Part shown: one piece after another, positions 16,583 through 23,531 of the stretch
Layout of the letters: each line of letters opens with the position of its first letter
Position numbering within the stretch: position 1 is the stretch's first letter
Source of the DNA: Bin87 sp965203985
Lineage (GTDB): Bacteria; Chloroflexota; Dehalococcoidia; Lucifugimonadales; UBA3495
Length of the DNA stretch: 64,000 nt
Direction: 5' to 3'
NCBI GenBank assembly: GCA_965203985.1
Contig: CBDBDS010000002.1
Location: 124,001-188,000 of the forward strand
Made by a program: the position numbers and the translations under genes
Notes under the pieces: model-generated
Told to the model about the DNA's origin: nothing
The model's input: only the letters and a program-made list of their open reading frames with translations
Database searches by the model: none

Positions 16583-17785
16583 GCCTGCAGCACTCACGCG
16601 TACCCGGTTTGGTGGCGTTTGATGGTGAAGAGGTTGTGAGGTGGGTCGGGTGTAGCGAGGTAGAATTCGTAACCCAGGTGCAGGATGCCCAACTTCCCAC
16701 GGGAGCACACCTGGCGTCGGAAGGTTGGAGATACCCGCATCCCCATCAATATCAGCAGGCAGCAGGCCAAAAGCAGGGCCACCAGCAACCGTTGCAGCCG
16801 GTCGGTGGTGGTTACGGTGCTCCGGTTCAGCGCGAAGCGTTGCTTACCATCCTTGAAGTACTGCTCCGGCTGCATCCGCTTCCGATACATGCGCACCGCC
16901 TGGCGAGGGTCAGCCAAGGATGTGGCCAGATACCAGGGCTCCCGATGTCCTCGAGCCCAGTAGAGCACCAGATTGATCACCACCGCGCCGTCGGATCGGT
17001 AAAGGGTGCGAGGCCAGAACAGGATACGGCCTTTACGCAGCCGATAGTCTCGTAACCGACCCCGATAGTCGGCGCCCTGGACCACCACATCGCCCCTGAG
17101 GCGAACCACGTAGTCCACGGGGTAGCCGGTGTGGCGGGGCATCCGTTGCAGAAAGTGGATGAGGCTGGCCCGTCCGAAACCGCGGTCAGCCAACAGCAGC
17201 GGTCGGATGTTGGTGGGCAGGTGTCGTAGCAGCCGCCCGATGAAGAACTCCTCCACTCGGTTCTGGGAAGGATCCAACTCTGCCGGCGTGGATACCCAGC
17301 TGAGCAGGGGCAACCCCCGACCCCGAAAACAGACCGCAGCGAACAGACCGTTTCGCCCCTGACCCAGATCGGACCAGTCGATCATCATCGGAACCCGGCC
17401 CCGCAATCCGGCCGCCTGACAGATTGGTTCCAACAGCGCCGTCTGCACCGCCATGGTGTCAAAGCCGGTGTTGGACAGAAAGCGAAACAGTCGCTTCTTA
17501 CGCTGATGATGCGAATAGGGTAATTGGGTCCGCCAAGCCCGCACCAACACCGATATGGCCAGGGCACGACGCTCCAGAATAGCCACCGTGAGCAGGGCCA
17601 GATTGGTCCGACGGGTGGCGCGAAATTGCGGCAATGCGTCGTTCAGAAAGGTGGCGATGCGGTGATACCATGACATGGGCGGCCTCCCCAGGGCAGGAAT
17701 GTGGCGGGTAACCCATTCCCTACCCGGAGAGACCGACCTTTTTCAACCCCTCAACTCAAACTGGGTACGCGTGAGGCCTGCAGCA
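16583..17785. mobile_element. Complete IS4-type insertion sequence with 10-bp target duplication
   Basis: The element proper spans 16593-17775 (1183 bp). Terminal inverted repeats of 19 bp (18 matching; CTCACGCGTACCC then A/G then GTTTG) are at 16593-16611 and 17757-17775. Identical flanking repeats GCCTGCAGCA at 16583-16592 and 17776-17785 are the target-site duplication. It contains a single full-length transposase whose stop codon lies inside the left terminal repeat. The intact ends and perfect duplication point to a recent insertion. Confidence 0.85.
16594..17676 (-). CDS. IS4-family DDE transposase
   Basis: 360 residues, ATG 17676 with GGGGAGG upstream. Catalytic pattern: MIDWSDL (first Asp), LLADRGFGRASL (second Asp) and YRKRMQPEQYFKDGK, the YREK signature of IS4 relatives holding the catalytic Glu. 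Length and motifs look intact, so the enzyme is probably active. It catalyses cut-and-paste movement of the surrounding element. The last codons (Gly-Tyr-Ala-stop) are part of the left terminal inverted repeat. Confidence 0.9.
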   Translation of the reverse strand: MSWYHRIATFLNDALPQFRATRRTNLALLTVAILERRALAISVLVRAWRTQLPYSHHQRKKRLFRFLSNTGFDTMAVQTALLEPICQAAGLRGRVPMMIDWSDLGQGRNGLFAAVCFRGRGLPLLSWVSTPAELDPSQNRVEEFFIGRLLRHLPTNIRPLLLADRGFGRASLIHFLQRMPRHTGYPVDYVVRLRGDVVVQGADYRGRLRDYRLRKGRILFWPRTLYRSDGAVVINLVLYWARGHREPWYLATSLADPRQAVRMYRKRMQPEQYFKDGKQRFALNRSTVTTTDRLQRLLVALLLACCLLILMGMRVSPTFRRQVCSRGKLGILHLGYEFYLATPDPPHNLFTIKRHQTGYA

Positions 17786-17788
17786 GGG

Positions 17789-17817
17789 TTGACACGCAAG
17801 AACATGCGCTCTAATAT
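17789..17817 (+). promoter_or_regulatory. Promoter of the radical SAM gene, abutting the insertion sequence
   Basis: TTGACA 17789-17794, 17-bp spacer, TAATAT 17812-17817. The -35 box begins 3 bases after the target duplication of the insertion sequence, so the element landed right at the upstream edge of this promoter. Confidence 0.6.
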
Positions 17818-17858
17818 AGTACTCACGTTCCGAATATCAGTTTGCGGAGGCTCGAACG

Positions 17859-18986
17859 ATGGTTGCCGCCGAAATAACCGAAATCCGATGCAAGTCCCTC
17901 ATTAACCGCGTCAATGCACCTGACTATCCGTTCCGCTGGACGATCAACCCTTATCGGGGATGCCGGCACGCCTGCCGCTATTGTTACGCCAGATTGACGC
18001 ACGAGTACTGGGGTATGGACGCCGGCGCGGATTTTGAGCGCCAGATTTTCGCCAAGATCAACGCTTCGGGCGTGCTGCGCCAGGAGCTGTCCCGCCCCAA
18101 GTGGAGCAGAGAGCCAATAGCCATCGGCACGGCGTCCGACCCCTACGAGCCGGCTGAAGCGCAGTACCGGCTGACCCGGCAGATCCTCGAGACGCTGATT
18201 GAGTTCCGAAATCCGGCCTCGGTGACCACCAAGGGCACGCTGGTTCGCCGCGACGTCGACGTGTTGCGCCGGCTCAACGAAACCGCCGGCGCTCAGGTTG
18301 TGTTCAGTGTCGGCACCATCGACGAGAAGATTTGGCGTCAGACGGAACCAGGCGCGCCGCACCCCATGGCCCGTCTGGAGGCCATGCAATACCTGGTGGA
18401 GCACGGCGTACCGGCCGGAGTGCTGGCCGCGCCGCTGTTGCCCGGACTATCCGACACCGCGGCAAGCATCGACGCCCTGGTAGCGGCGGCCGCGCAGCAC
18501 CGTGCTCAGTTCCTCTCCGGCAACCTGCTGTTCCTGCGGCCCGGCAGCCGGGAATGGTTTATGCCGTTCATACGCGAGTCGTACCCACACCTGGCCCCGG
18601 GATACGCGCGATTGTACCGGAGCGAGCACGCTCCGAGGGACTACACCAACTCCGTGCTCGCGCTGGTTGACGGCAACCTGCTGTTCCTGCGGCCCGGCAG
18701 CCGGGAATGGTTTATGCCGTTCATACGCGAGTCGTACCCACACCTGGCCCCGGGATACGCGCGATTGTACCGGAGCGAGCACGCTCCGAGGGACTACACC
18801 AACTCCGTGCTCGCGCTGGTTGACGACGCCCGGTTGCGTTGGGAATTGCCCAGGATGCCTTCGATCAAGAACCTGCAACCGGCAACGCTGCCCGGGCTTG
18901 CGGAGGCCGCCGCCGAACGCGAGGTCGCAAGGGTCGGGGGCGAGCCAGACGCCCCGACCCAGCTGTCGTTGCCCCTGGCTGCCTGA
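17859..18986 (+). CDS. Radical SAM protein (Rv2578c/SPL-like) with internal duplication
   Basis: 375 residues from ATG 17859. RGCRHACRYCYAR carries the CxxxCxxC cluster motif (Cys35, Cys39, Cys42) that binds a 4Fe-4S cluster for S-adenosylmethionine cleavage. IGTASDPYEPAE and the downstream barrel match the Rv2578c-type group distantly related to spore photoproduct lyase. Residues 221-271 are repeated exactly as 272-322, so the protein is about 50 residues longer than usual for the group. The duplicated piece, starting GNLLFLRPGSREWFMPFI, belongs to the C-terminal part after the barrel. Reaction unknown. Confidence 0.88.
   Translation: MVAAEITEIRCKSLINRVNAPDYPFRWTINPYRGCRHACRYCYARLTHEYWGMDAGADFERQIFAKINASGVLRQELSRPKWSREPIAIGTASDPYEPAEAQYRLTRQILETLIEFRNPASVTTKGTLVRRDVDVLRRLNETAGAQVVFSVGTIDEKIWRQTEPGAPHPMARLEAMQYLVEHGVPAGVLAAPLLPGLSDTAASIDALVAAAAQHRAQFLSGNLLFLRPGSREWFMPFIRESYPHLAPGYARLYRSEHAPRDYTNSVLALVDGNLLFLRPGSREWFMPFIRESYPHLAPGYARLYRSEHAPRDYTNSVLALVDDARLRWELPRMPSIKNLQPATLPGLAEAAAEREVARVGGEPDAPTQLSLPLAA
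18519..18824 (+). repeat. Perfect 153-bp in-frame tandem duplication
   Basis: Copy 1 is 18519-18671 and copy 2 is 18672-18824. Read base by base they are identical, and the unit is 51 codons, so the reading frame of the radical SAM gene is kept. Confidence 0.95.
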
Positions 18987-19460
18987 CTAGCCGGCCTCGG
19001 TCCAGATCTGTCCGCGTTGGCGGACCGGTTCCAGCAAAGATTCGTCGAACGGCAGCGGATCGTAATCCTCGCGGTTGGGCGGTCGGTACCCCAGGGCGCC
19101 GCACACCGTTTCGTCGGTGTAATAACCCCGATAGGTCTGCGTGACCAGTTCCTGGAAAAACTCCGGGCTTGACGCTGCGACGGACTGCAACGCTTCAACT
19201 TGAGCCGGTTCCGCCAAGGCGGTGAATGCCCCGCCGCGTTCACTGGCGGCAAGCTCAATTTGGACCAAGCCGTCCAGCAGCAGCCTACGCCTCCCCGTGG
19301 ATGCCGCTGCGACCGATTCCACGAAGCGGGCGATGCCAAGGTCGCCGGCGCCGGGCATTTCGCCAGCGGCCGGTACAATACGGTTCAGCATGGCCGCCAG
19401 CAGAGCACGTTGGGCATCGCTCATAATGGACTGGCCGGATATCTGGTTGGCGGTGGACAT
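18987..19460 (-). CDS. Gluconate 2-dehydrogenase subunit 3 family protein
   Basis: 157 residues from ATG 19460 (GAGG upstream). The pattern QRALLAAMLNRIVPAAGEMPGAGDLGIARFVE at the N-terminus and FFQELVTQTYRGYYTDETVCGALGYRPP towards the end is typical of the small gamma subunit of membrane GMC-type dehydrogenases. No Tat signal is present here, unlike many members. The usual partners (a GMC flavoprotein and a cytochrome c) are not in the neighbourhood, so this is an orphan subunit. It is convergent with the radical SAM gene, with no spacer between the two stops. Confidence 0.75.
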   Translation of the reverse strand: MSTANQISGQSIMSDAQRALLAAMLNRIVPAAGEMPGAGDLGIARFVESVAAASTGRRRLLLDGLVQIELAASERGGAFTALAEPAQVEALQSVAASSPEFFQELVTQTYRGYYTDETVCGALGYRPPNREDYDPLPFDESLLEPVRQRGQIWTEAG

Positions 19461-19569
19461 GGGGAAGCCTCGATTGACATGGGTCGTAATATACCGGGCG
19501 TATGGTATCATGGTTCGAGAGGCCCCGCATTATGTAGCAGGCCAAATAGTATTTATACCATGAGATAAT

Positions 19570-19875
19570 ATTATATATCAAATCAGATATACACCATTCG
19601 CAATGCAACAGTTGAAAGATGTATCACAAAATGAAGACCGTAGCGCAATAGTTCATCGGATAAAGGCATTAGAAAACAATCCCTACGGAACTAGAGCGCT
19701 GAAGTACGAGTTGGCATCATATCGTAGGGCTAGAGCGGCTGGCGGGCGATATCGGATTTTCTTTAGAATCGAAGGCGCTACGGTCCGCATCGAATTTATC
19801 GGGATGAGGATCCCGGGTAGCGGTCGGGACGCTTACGCATCATTCCGGCGTATGCTCACTGAAAGCAACCCTTGA
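19570..19875 (+). CDS. RelE/ParE-type toxin, start codon uncertain
   Basis: The first ATG is 19603, giving 90 residues, but in-frame codons upstream back to a TGA at 19561-19563 read DNIIYQIRYTPFA directly before Met. That is the expected first beta-strand of a RelE fold, so the product probably begins near an ATT (19570) or ATA (19573) codon. The rest (ALENNPYGTRALKYELASYRRARAAGGRYRIFFRIEG) matches the family. RelE-type toxins cleave mRNA on the ribosome; the gene downstream encodes the likely antitoxin. With no ordinary start codon, the toxin may be poorly translated or inactivated. Confidence 0.7.
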   Translation: MIYQIRYTPFAMQQLKDVSQNEDRSAIVHRIKALENNPYGTRALKYELASYRRARAAGGRYRIFFRIEGATVRIEFIGMRIPGSGRDAYASFRRMLTESNP

Positions 19876-19891
19876 TCGCGCAAAGGATTCA

Positions 19892-20236
19892 ATGATGATT
19901 GGCAACACGGACATCAGACGCGTGACGCAGCTAGTGCCGATGGAGGACTTGGCAGAACTCTTGCCGGGCCTGCAAAAAATCCTGAATGCCAACCCGGACG
20001 CGGTAGTTGCAATTACCAGCCAGGGCAAGCCGGTGATGGCATTGCTGTCATGGGGGTCTTGGGAGGAAACCGAGGACATGGCCGCTACTTGGGAAACGCT
20101 GGAGATCACTGCCGACCCCAATGCCATGGCCGCCATGCACCAGTCCCAATCCGAAGGCGCCAACGCTCTTATACCCGGTGACGTAGCCGTGCGGCAACTC
20201 ATTGCCGAAGGACTGATTGACGCGCAGGATCTCTAG
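19892..20236 (+). CDS. Phd/YefM-like antitoxin
   Basis: 114 residues, 16 bases after the toxin gene. The N-terminal half (VPMEDLAELLPGLQKILNANPDAVVAITSQGKPVMALLSWGSWEETEDM) has the Phd/YefM layout: two helices, a strand ending in a Lys-Pro turn, then a helix. The acidic C-terminal tail would neutralise the RelE-type toxin. AAAGGA precedes the ATG pair at 19892/19895. Toxin-first order is less common than antitoxin-first. It overlaps the convergent oxygenase gene by 4 bases. Confidence 0.75.
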   Translation: MMIGNTDIRRVTQLVPMEDLAELLPGLQKILNANPDAVVAITSQGKPVMALLSWGSWEETEDMAATWETLEITADPNAMAAMHQSQSEGANALIPGDVAVRQLIAEGLIDAQDL

Positions 20237-20772
20237 AAGATGATGCTGAGCGCCCCGTGGTCGGACAATTCCTCCAGGTCAAGCACGGCACGCTTCCGGC
20301 AGATCCGGAGACTTTCGTCCACGCGGCGCAGGCGCAGGTCGTAACGGCCCACGTAGGGCGACGCCTCCCCGGCCCGGTACCGCCACACGGCGACGGAGCA
20401 CGTGACGTCAAGTTCGTTGCCTTCTTGTGCCGTCACCATCACGTTGGAAATGAACCGGCGCGTACGCGACCACGGGTACTCCCGGTGCGCATGGCGGCTC
20501 TGCAGCCGCACTACCCGCCCCTGCATCCGCCGATAGTCGTCGTCGATGAACACGAGGTCGGAGGCCGGGTCGCCTTCCGGCAGGTCCGTCGTCGGCACAA
20601 CGTAGCGGGCATCCGGCGTATACAGGGTCAGCCACGCGTCGAGATTCCAGTCGTCCAACAGCCGGGCTTCGAGGTACAGCAACTGCTCCACCTCGTGCTG
20701 GAGCAACAGGGATTCGGCTGTCGCCGGAAGGCCCGTCGCGTAGGGCTCGACTGGGATATTTTGGGTAACCAT
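20233..20772 (-). CDS. Aromatic-ring-hydroxylating dioxygenase, small (beta) subunit
   Basis: 179 residues from ATG 20772. The NTF2-like fold is recognisable from LQHEVEQLLYLEARLLDDWNLDAWLTLYTPDARYVVPT and the mid-region DDDYRRMQGRVVRLQSRHAHREYPWSRTRRFISN. It is the structural partner of the alpha subunit encoded 18 bases upstream. It is the last gene of the five-gene minus-strand run that starts with the CocE-type hydrolase. No ferredoxin or reductase gene is in the run. Confidence 0.9.
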   Translation of the reverse strand: MVTQNIPVEPYATGLPATAESLLLQHEVEQLLYLEARLLDDWNLDAWLTLYTPDARYVVPTTDLPEGDPASDLVFIDDDYRRMQGRVVRLQSRHAHREYPWSRTRRFISNVMVTAQEGNELDVTCSVAVWRYRAGEASPYVGRYDLRLRRVDESLRICRKRAVLDLEELSDHGALSIIF

Positions 20773-20790
20773 GAAGATCGGGCTCCCGGG

Positions 20791-22128
20791 CTAATCGTCG
20801 GCGGCAACGGTGAGCTCGGGCGAAGGCTGCACGTTGGGTATCTCACCCGGCGTCAGCCCGCGCTCGTACTGCTCGACGTGGGGACGATCCGCGACGAGCG
20901 ACTGCCAGCGGCGCCAGAAAGAACGTATCTGGAGCTCGTCGTTGCCCCGCGGGTCCCGGTGAAAGCCGCGCGACAGATCTGACCATTCCACGCCCCCGGA
21001 ACGGAACCCCTGCTGGCACGATTCCAATGCTTCCGTGTCGTCCGGAGTTGCGAACCCGCCGGGCCCGAGGAAGGTGAGAAAGGAGTCCAGGCGGCGGTTC
21101 AACCGCGAGCCGGTCTCGCCGGCGGGAACCATCTGCCACGCCGTCACGTCCATGCTGTCCGGGCCCGTGGGCTGGAACACGCGGATGGTCACCGCCATGA
21201 TGTCGTTGATGACCAGGTTGGGGAAGATCACCATGTTCCTGCTCTTCTCGCACATGCGAAGGGCCTTCGTGTGGCCGTGGCGGGCAATCAGCTCGTCCGT
21301 GATGCTGTTGATCTCTTCGCGGGCTTCCTCTCCGAAGTAAGGGTGCCACATGGCAATCGGGCGGCCGTAGATTGCATCGTTTTCCATGACGCCGTGGCCG
21401 TTGCCCAGCGCCCGGCCGAAACCGTGGCGGCGGTTGATGGCGGGAATGTCGCTGCCGGCTTCGCTGGCCATGTAATCGAAATAGGTCTGGTGCGTGGGCA
21501 GCGCATGGTAGCCGTCGATGCTGTTCTCGGCAAGCAGTTTCCAGTTAGCCTTGATGGTGTATCGGTTGGAACCGGGGATCACCTTCATACCTTCCGGCGC
21601 CTGGTCGGCCACCAGATCAAGATACTCCGCCGCGCCGGCCAGGTAATCACCCAGAGAACCGGCATCCGGGTCGAAGCACACGAAGATGAAGCCCTGGTAG
21701 CTCTCGTAGCGAGGGGAGCGCAGGCTGAAATCGGCGCGGTCGAAATCGGGGCCGTAACCGTCAATGTCGGGCATCCCGATCAATTCGCCGGAGGTGTTGA
21801 AGCTCCAGGCGTGGTAGAAGCACTGGAGCACCTGGGCGTTGCCATGATCGGTGCGGCAGATCAATGCGCCGCGATGGGGACAGGTGTTGTGGAACACGCG
21901 CAACTCACCCTGGCGGTCCCGGGCGAAAAACAGGGCGCGCTCGGCAACCACCCGGCGCGCGTAGTCTCCCGGGTTGGGCACTTCCGACTCGTGCCCCAGA
22001 TAGAGCCAGCAGCGATCAAAGATGCGCTGTCGCTCCAACGCGTAGATGTCGGGCGACGTCATGCTGGAGCGATGCACCTGGAACTTGCCCAGATCAGGTC
22101 GGTCGTACACCAGATTGTCGATATTCAT
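20791..22128 (-). CDS. Rieske non-heme iron oxygenase, large (alpha) subunit
   Basis: 445 residues; ATG 22128 has GGAGGG upstream. The Rieske [2Fe-2S] site is CPHRG (Cys83, His85) with CFYHAW (Cys103, His106). The mononuclear iron site carries ENSIDGYHALPTHQTY with its two histidines, and a conserved Asp would come later in the catalytic domain. With the beta subunit it should dihydroxylate or demethylate an aromatic or related substrate using O2 and electrons from an unlinked ferredoxin. Operon context (hydrolase, Uma2 protein) does not reveal the substrate. Confidence 0.92.
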   Translation of the reverse strand: MNIDNLVYDRPDLGKFQVHRSSMTSPDIYALERQRIFDRCWLYLGHESEVPNPGDYARRVVAERALFFARDRQGELRVFHNTCPHRGALICRTDHGNAQVLQCFYHAWSFNTSGELIGMPDIDGYGPDFDRADFSLRSPRYESYQGFIFVCFDPDAGSLGDYLAGAAEYLDLVADQAPEGMKVIPGSNRYTIKANWKLLAENSIDGYHALPTHQTYFDYMASEAGSDIPAINRRHGFGRALGNGHGVMENDAIYGRPIAMWHPYFGEEAREEINSITDELIARHGHTKALRMCEKSRNMVIFPNLVINDIMAVTIRVFQPTGPDSMDVTAWQMVPAGETGSRLNRRLDSFLTFLGPGGFATPDDTEALESCQQGFRSGGVEWSDLSRGFHRDPRGNDELQIRSFWRRWQSLVADRPHVEQYERGLTPGEIPNVQPSPELTVAADD

Positions 22129-22160
22129 ACCAACCCTCCAGGGTCTGTTCGATGGCAACA

Positions 22161-22859
22161 CTAGCGGGCCGCGTCAAAAATCAGTTCGCGCACTCGGAAC
22201 TCAAACCCCGGCATCACGTTCTCGCCGCACAGGATCTCCGGGTTCTCCACGGTTTCTGGTTCCCGGTCAGTCCGATAAATGGTTGCCTGACGGTTGCCAG
22301 GGTCAATCAGCCAACCGAGACGGGCGCCGACAGTAATATATTCCACCATCTTGCGCTGCAAGTAGGTGAGACTGTTGGATGGGGAACGAATTTCGGCCAC
22401 GAAATCGGGGCATACCTGCCCGGTCCGGTACTGCTCAGCATCCAATTCAGCCAACCGTTCCGGCGAAACCCAGGAGGCGTCCGGGCCACGCCCACCCAGT
22501 CCAGGGATGCGAAGTACAACGCTGGATGATGGCGCCAAGCCGCCGTATTCCAGTGCCCATATCGTGAGAAAGGCAATAAGCTTCGACTCGTTTACGGCTC
22601 CCGGCATGTAGAGCGGTGGCATGACGATCAGCTCTCCGCATTCGTTGTACTCAATGGCGTAGAGGTCGTTGGCTTCGATGAACGCCCAGAGCAGTTCAAA
22701 GTCAATCTCTGCCAGGGTCTTGCCGCCCAGCAAGGGGCGCAAGTCCAGGATGATGGGCAGACCGGGAGGATCGGCGTCCAGGAAATCGCCGGCGTCAACC
22801 GCCTTTCCAACGGTTGCATCGGCGGTTGGGCTTGGCGATTGTGTAGCCTGTGTTGCCAT
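22161..22859 (-). CDS. Uma2-family (DUF820) PD-(D/E)XK nuclease-fold protein
   Basis: 232 residues from ATG 22859. The C-terminal two thirds carry the Uma2 pattern: IEANDLYAIEYNECGELIVMPP, then GRGPDASWVSPERL and CPDFVAEIRSPSNSLTYLQRKMVEYI, with the PD and ExR/K positions of the restriction-endonuclease fold. The N-terminal ~50 residues include LDADPPGLPIILDLRPLLGGKTL, a segment that recurs in the chimeric protein encoded just upstream. Biological role of Uma2 proteins is unsettled. Gaps of about 30 bases on both sides place it inside the operon. Confidence 0.85.
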   Translation of the reverse strand: MATQATQSPSPTADATVGKAVDAGDFLDADPPGLPIILDLRPLLGGKTLAEIDFELLWAFIEANDLYAIEYNECGELIVMPPLYMPGAVNESKLIAFLTIWALEYGGLAPSSSVVLRIPGLGGRGPDASWVSPERLAELDAEQYRTGQVCPDFVAEIRSPSNSLTYLQRKMVEYITVGARLGWLIDPGNRQATIYRTDREPETVENPEILCGENVMPGFEFRVRELIFDAAR

Positions 22860-22890
22860 GGGTTTTGCCTCCGCAATGGAGCACAGCGTA

Positions 22891-23505
22891 TCAGCGCGGT
22901 ATCACGGGGAGCGTGATGTGCGACGGGTAGCGGGCGGAGTGATGCACGGTCTGGCGAGCCGTTTCGAGCCGGGTGTCCACGCCGAGAGCCGCCCCGGTGT
23001 TCGGGTTACGGTCAAAGCGTGGGAAGTTGCTGCTGGAGATATCCACCCGGACACGATGGCCCGGCTTGATCACGTGGCTGGTGGCCCACAGGTCGATTGT
23101 ATAGCGGTACACCTCGCCCGGAGTGACGAAAGACGGCTCGCGAACCGACGTGCGATAGCGGGCGCGAATGATCCCGTCCTGCAGGTTGTGAGCGAAACCG
23201 TCGGGCCGCACGTCTACCAGCTTGGCGGTGAAATCGGTGTCCACCGCAGTGGTCGCGGCATAGAGCGTCACGGAAATGGGTCCGGTCAGTTCCAGGTCGG
23301 ACTCAACCGGGTCGGAAGTGAAGCACAGGACGTCCGGGCGGTCCTCGGCGGGACCTTGATCAAAGACGCCGTAATCGATGATCAGGGTCTTGCCACCGAG
23401 CAGGGGGCGCAGATCCAGGGTGACAGGAAGGCCGGGGCTGTCAGCGTCCAGCCAATAGGCAGCATCGGCAGTGGATTGGAGCGGTTTTGCGATCTGGGTG
23501 GTCAT
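22891..23505 (-). CDS. Chimeric protein: Uma2-like leader joined to CocE C-terminal domain
   Basis: 204 residues from ATG 23505. Residues 1-41 (ending LDLRPLLGGKTL) resemble the N-terminus of the neighbouring Uma2 protein. From about residue 39 to the end it is nearly identical to the C-terminal jelly-roll domain of the CocE-type hydrolase encoded upstream (IIDYGVFDQGP to LPVIPR). The catalytic Ser, Asp and His of the hydrolase are all absent, so it cannot be an esterase itself. About 22 base differences over 500 bases separate the two copies; all but one fall at third codon positions, and the only residue change is Cys for Ser in VLCFTS. Likely a real, selected protein, perhaps a subunit partnering the hydrolase. 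Confidence 0.8.
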   Translation of the reverse strand: MTTQIAKPLQSTADAAYWLDADSPGLPVTLDLRPLLGGKTLIIDYGVFDQGPAEDRPDVLCFTSDPVESDLELTGPISVTLYAATTAVDTDFTAKLVDVRPDGFAHNLQDGIIRARYRTSVREPSFVTPGEVYRYTIDLWATSHVIKPGHRVRVDISSSNFPRFDRNPNTGAALGVDTRLETARQTVHHSARYPSHITLPVIPR

Positions 23506-23531
23506 AGGATTGTCTCCGCACTCAGCGACGG

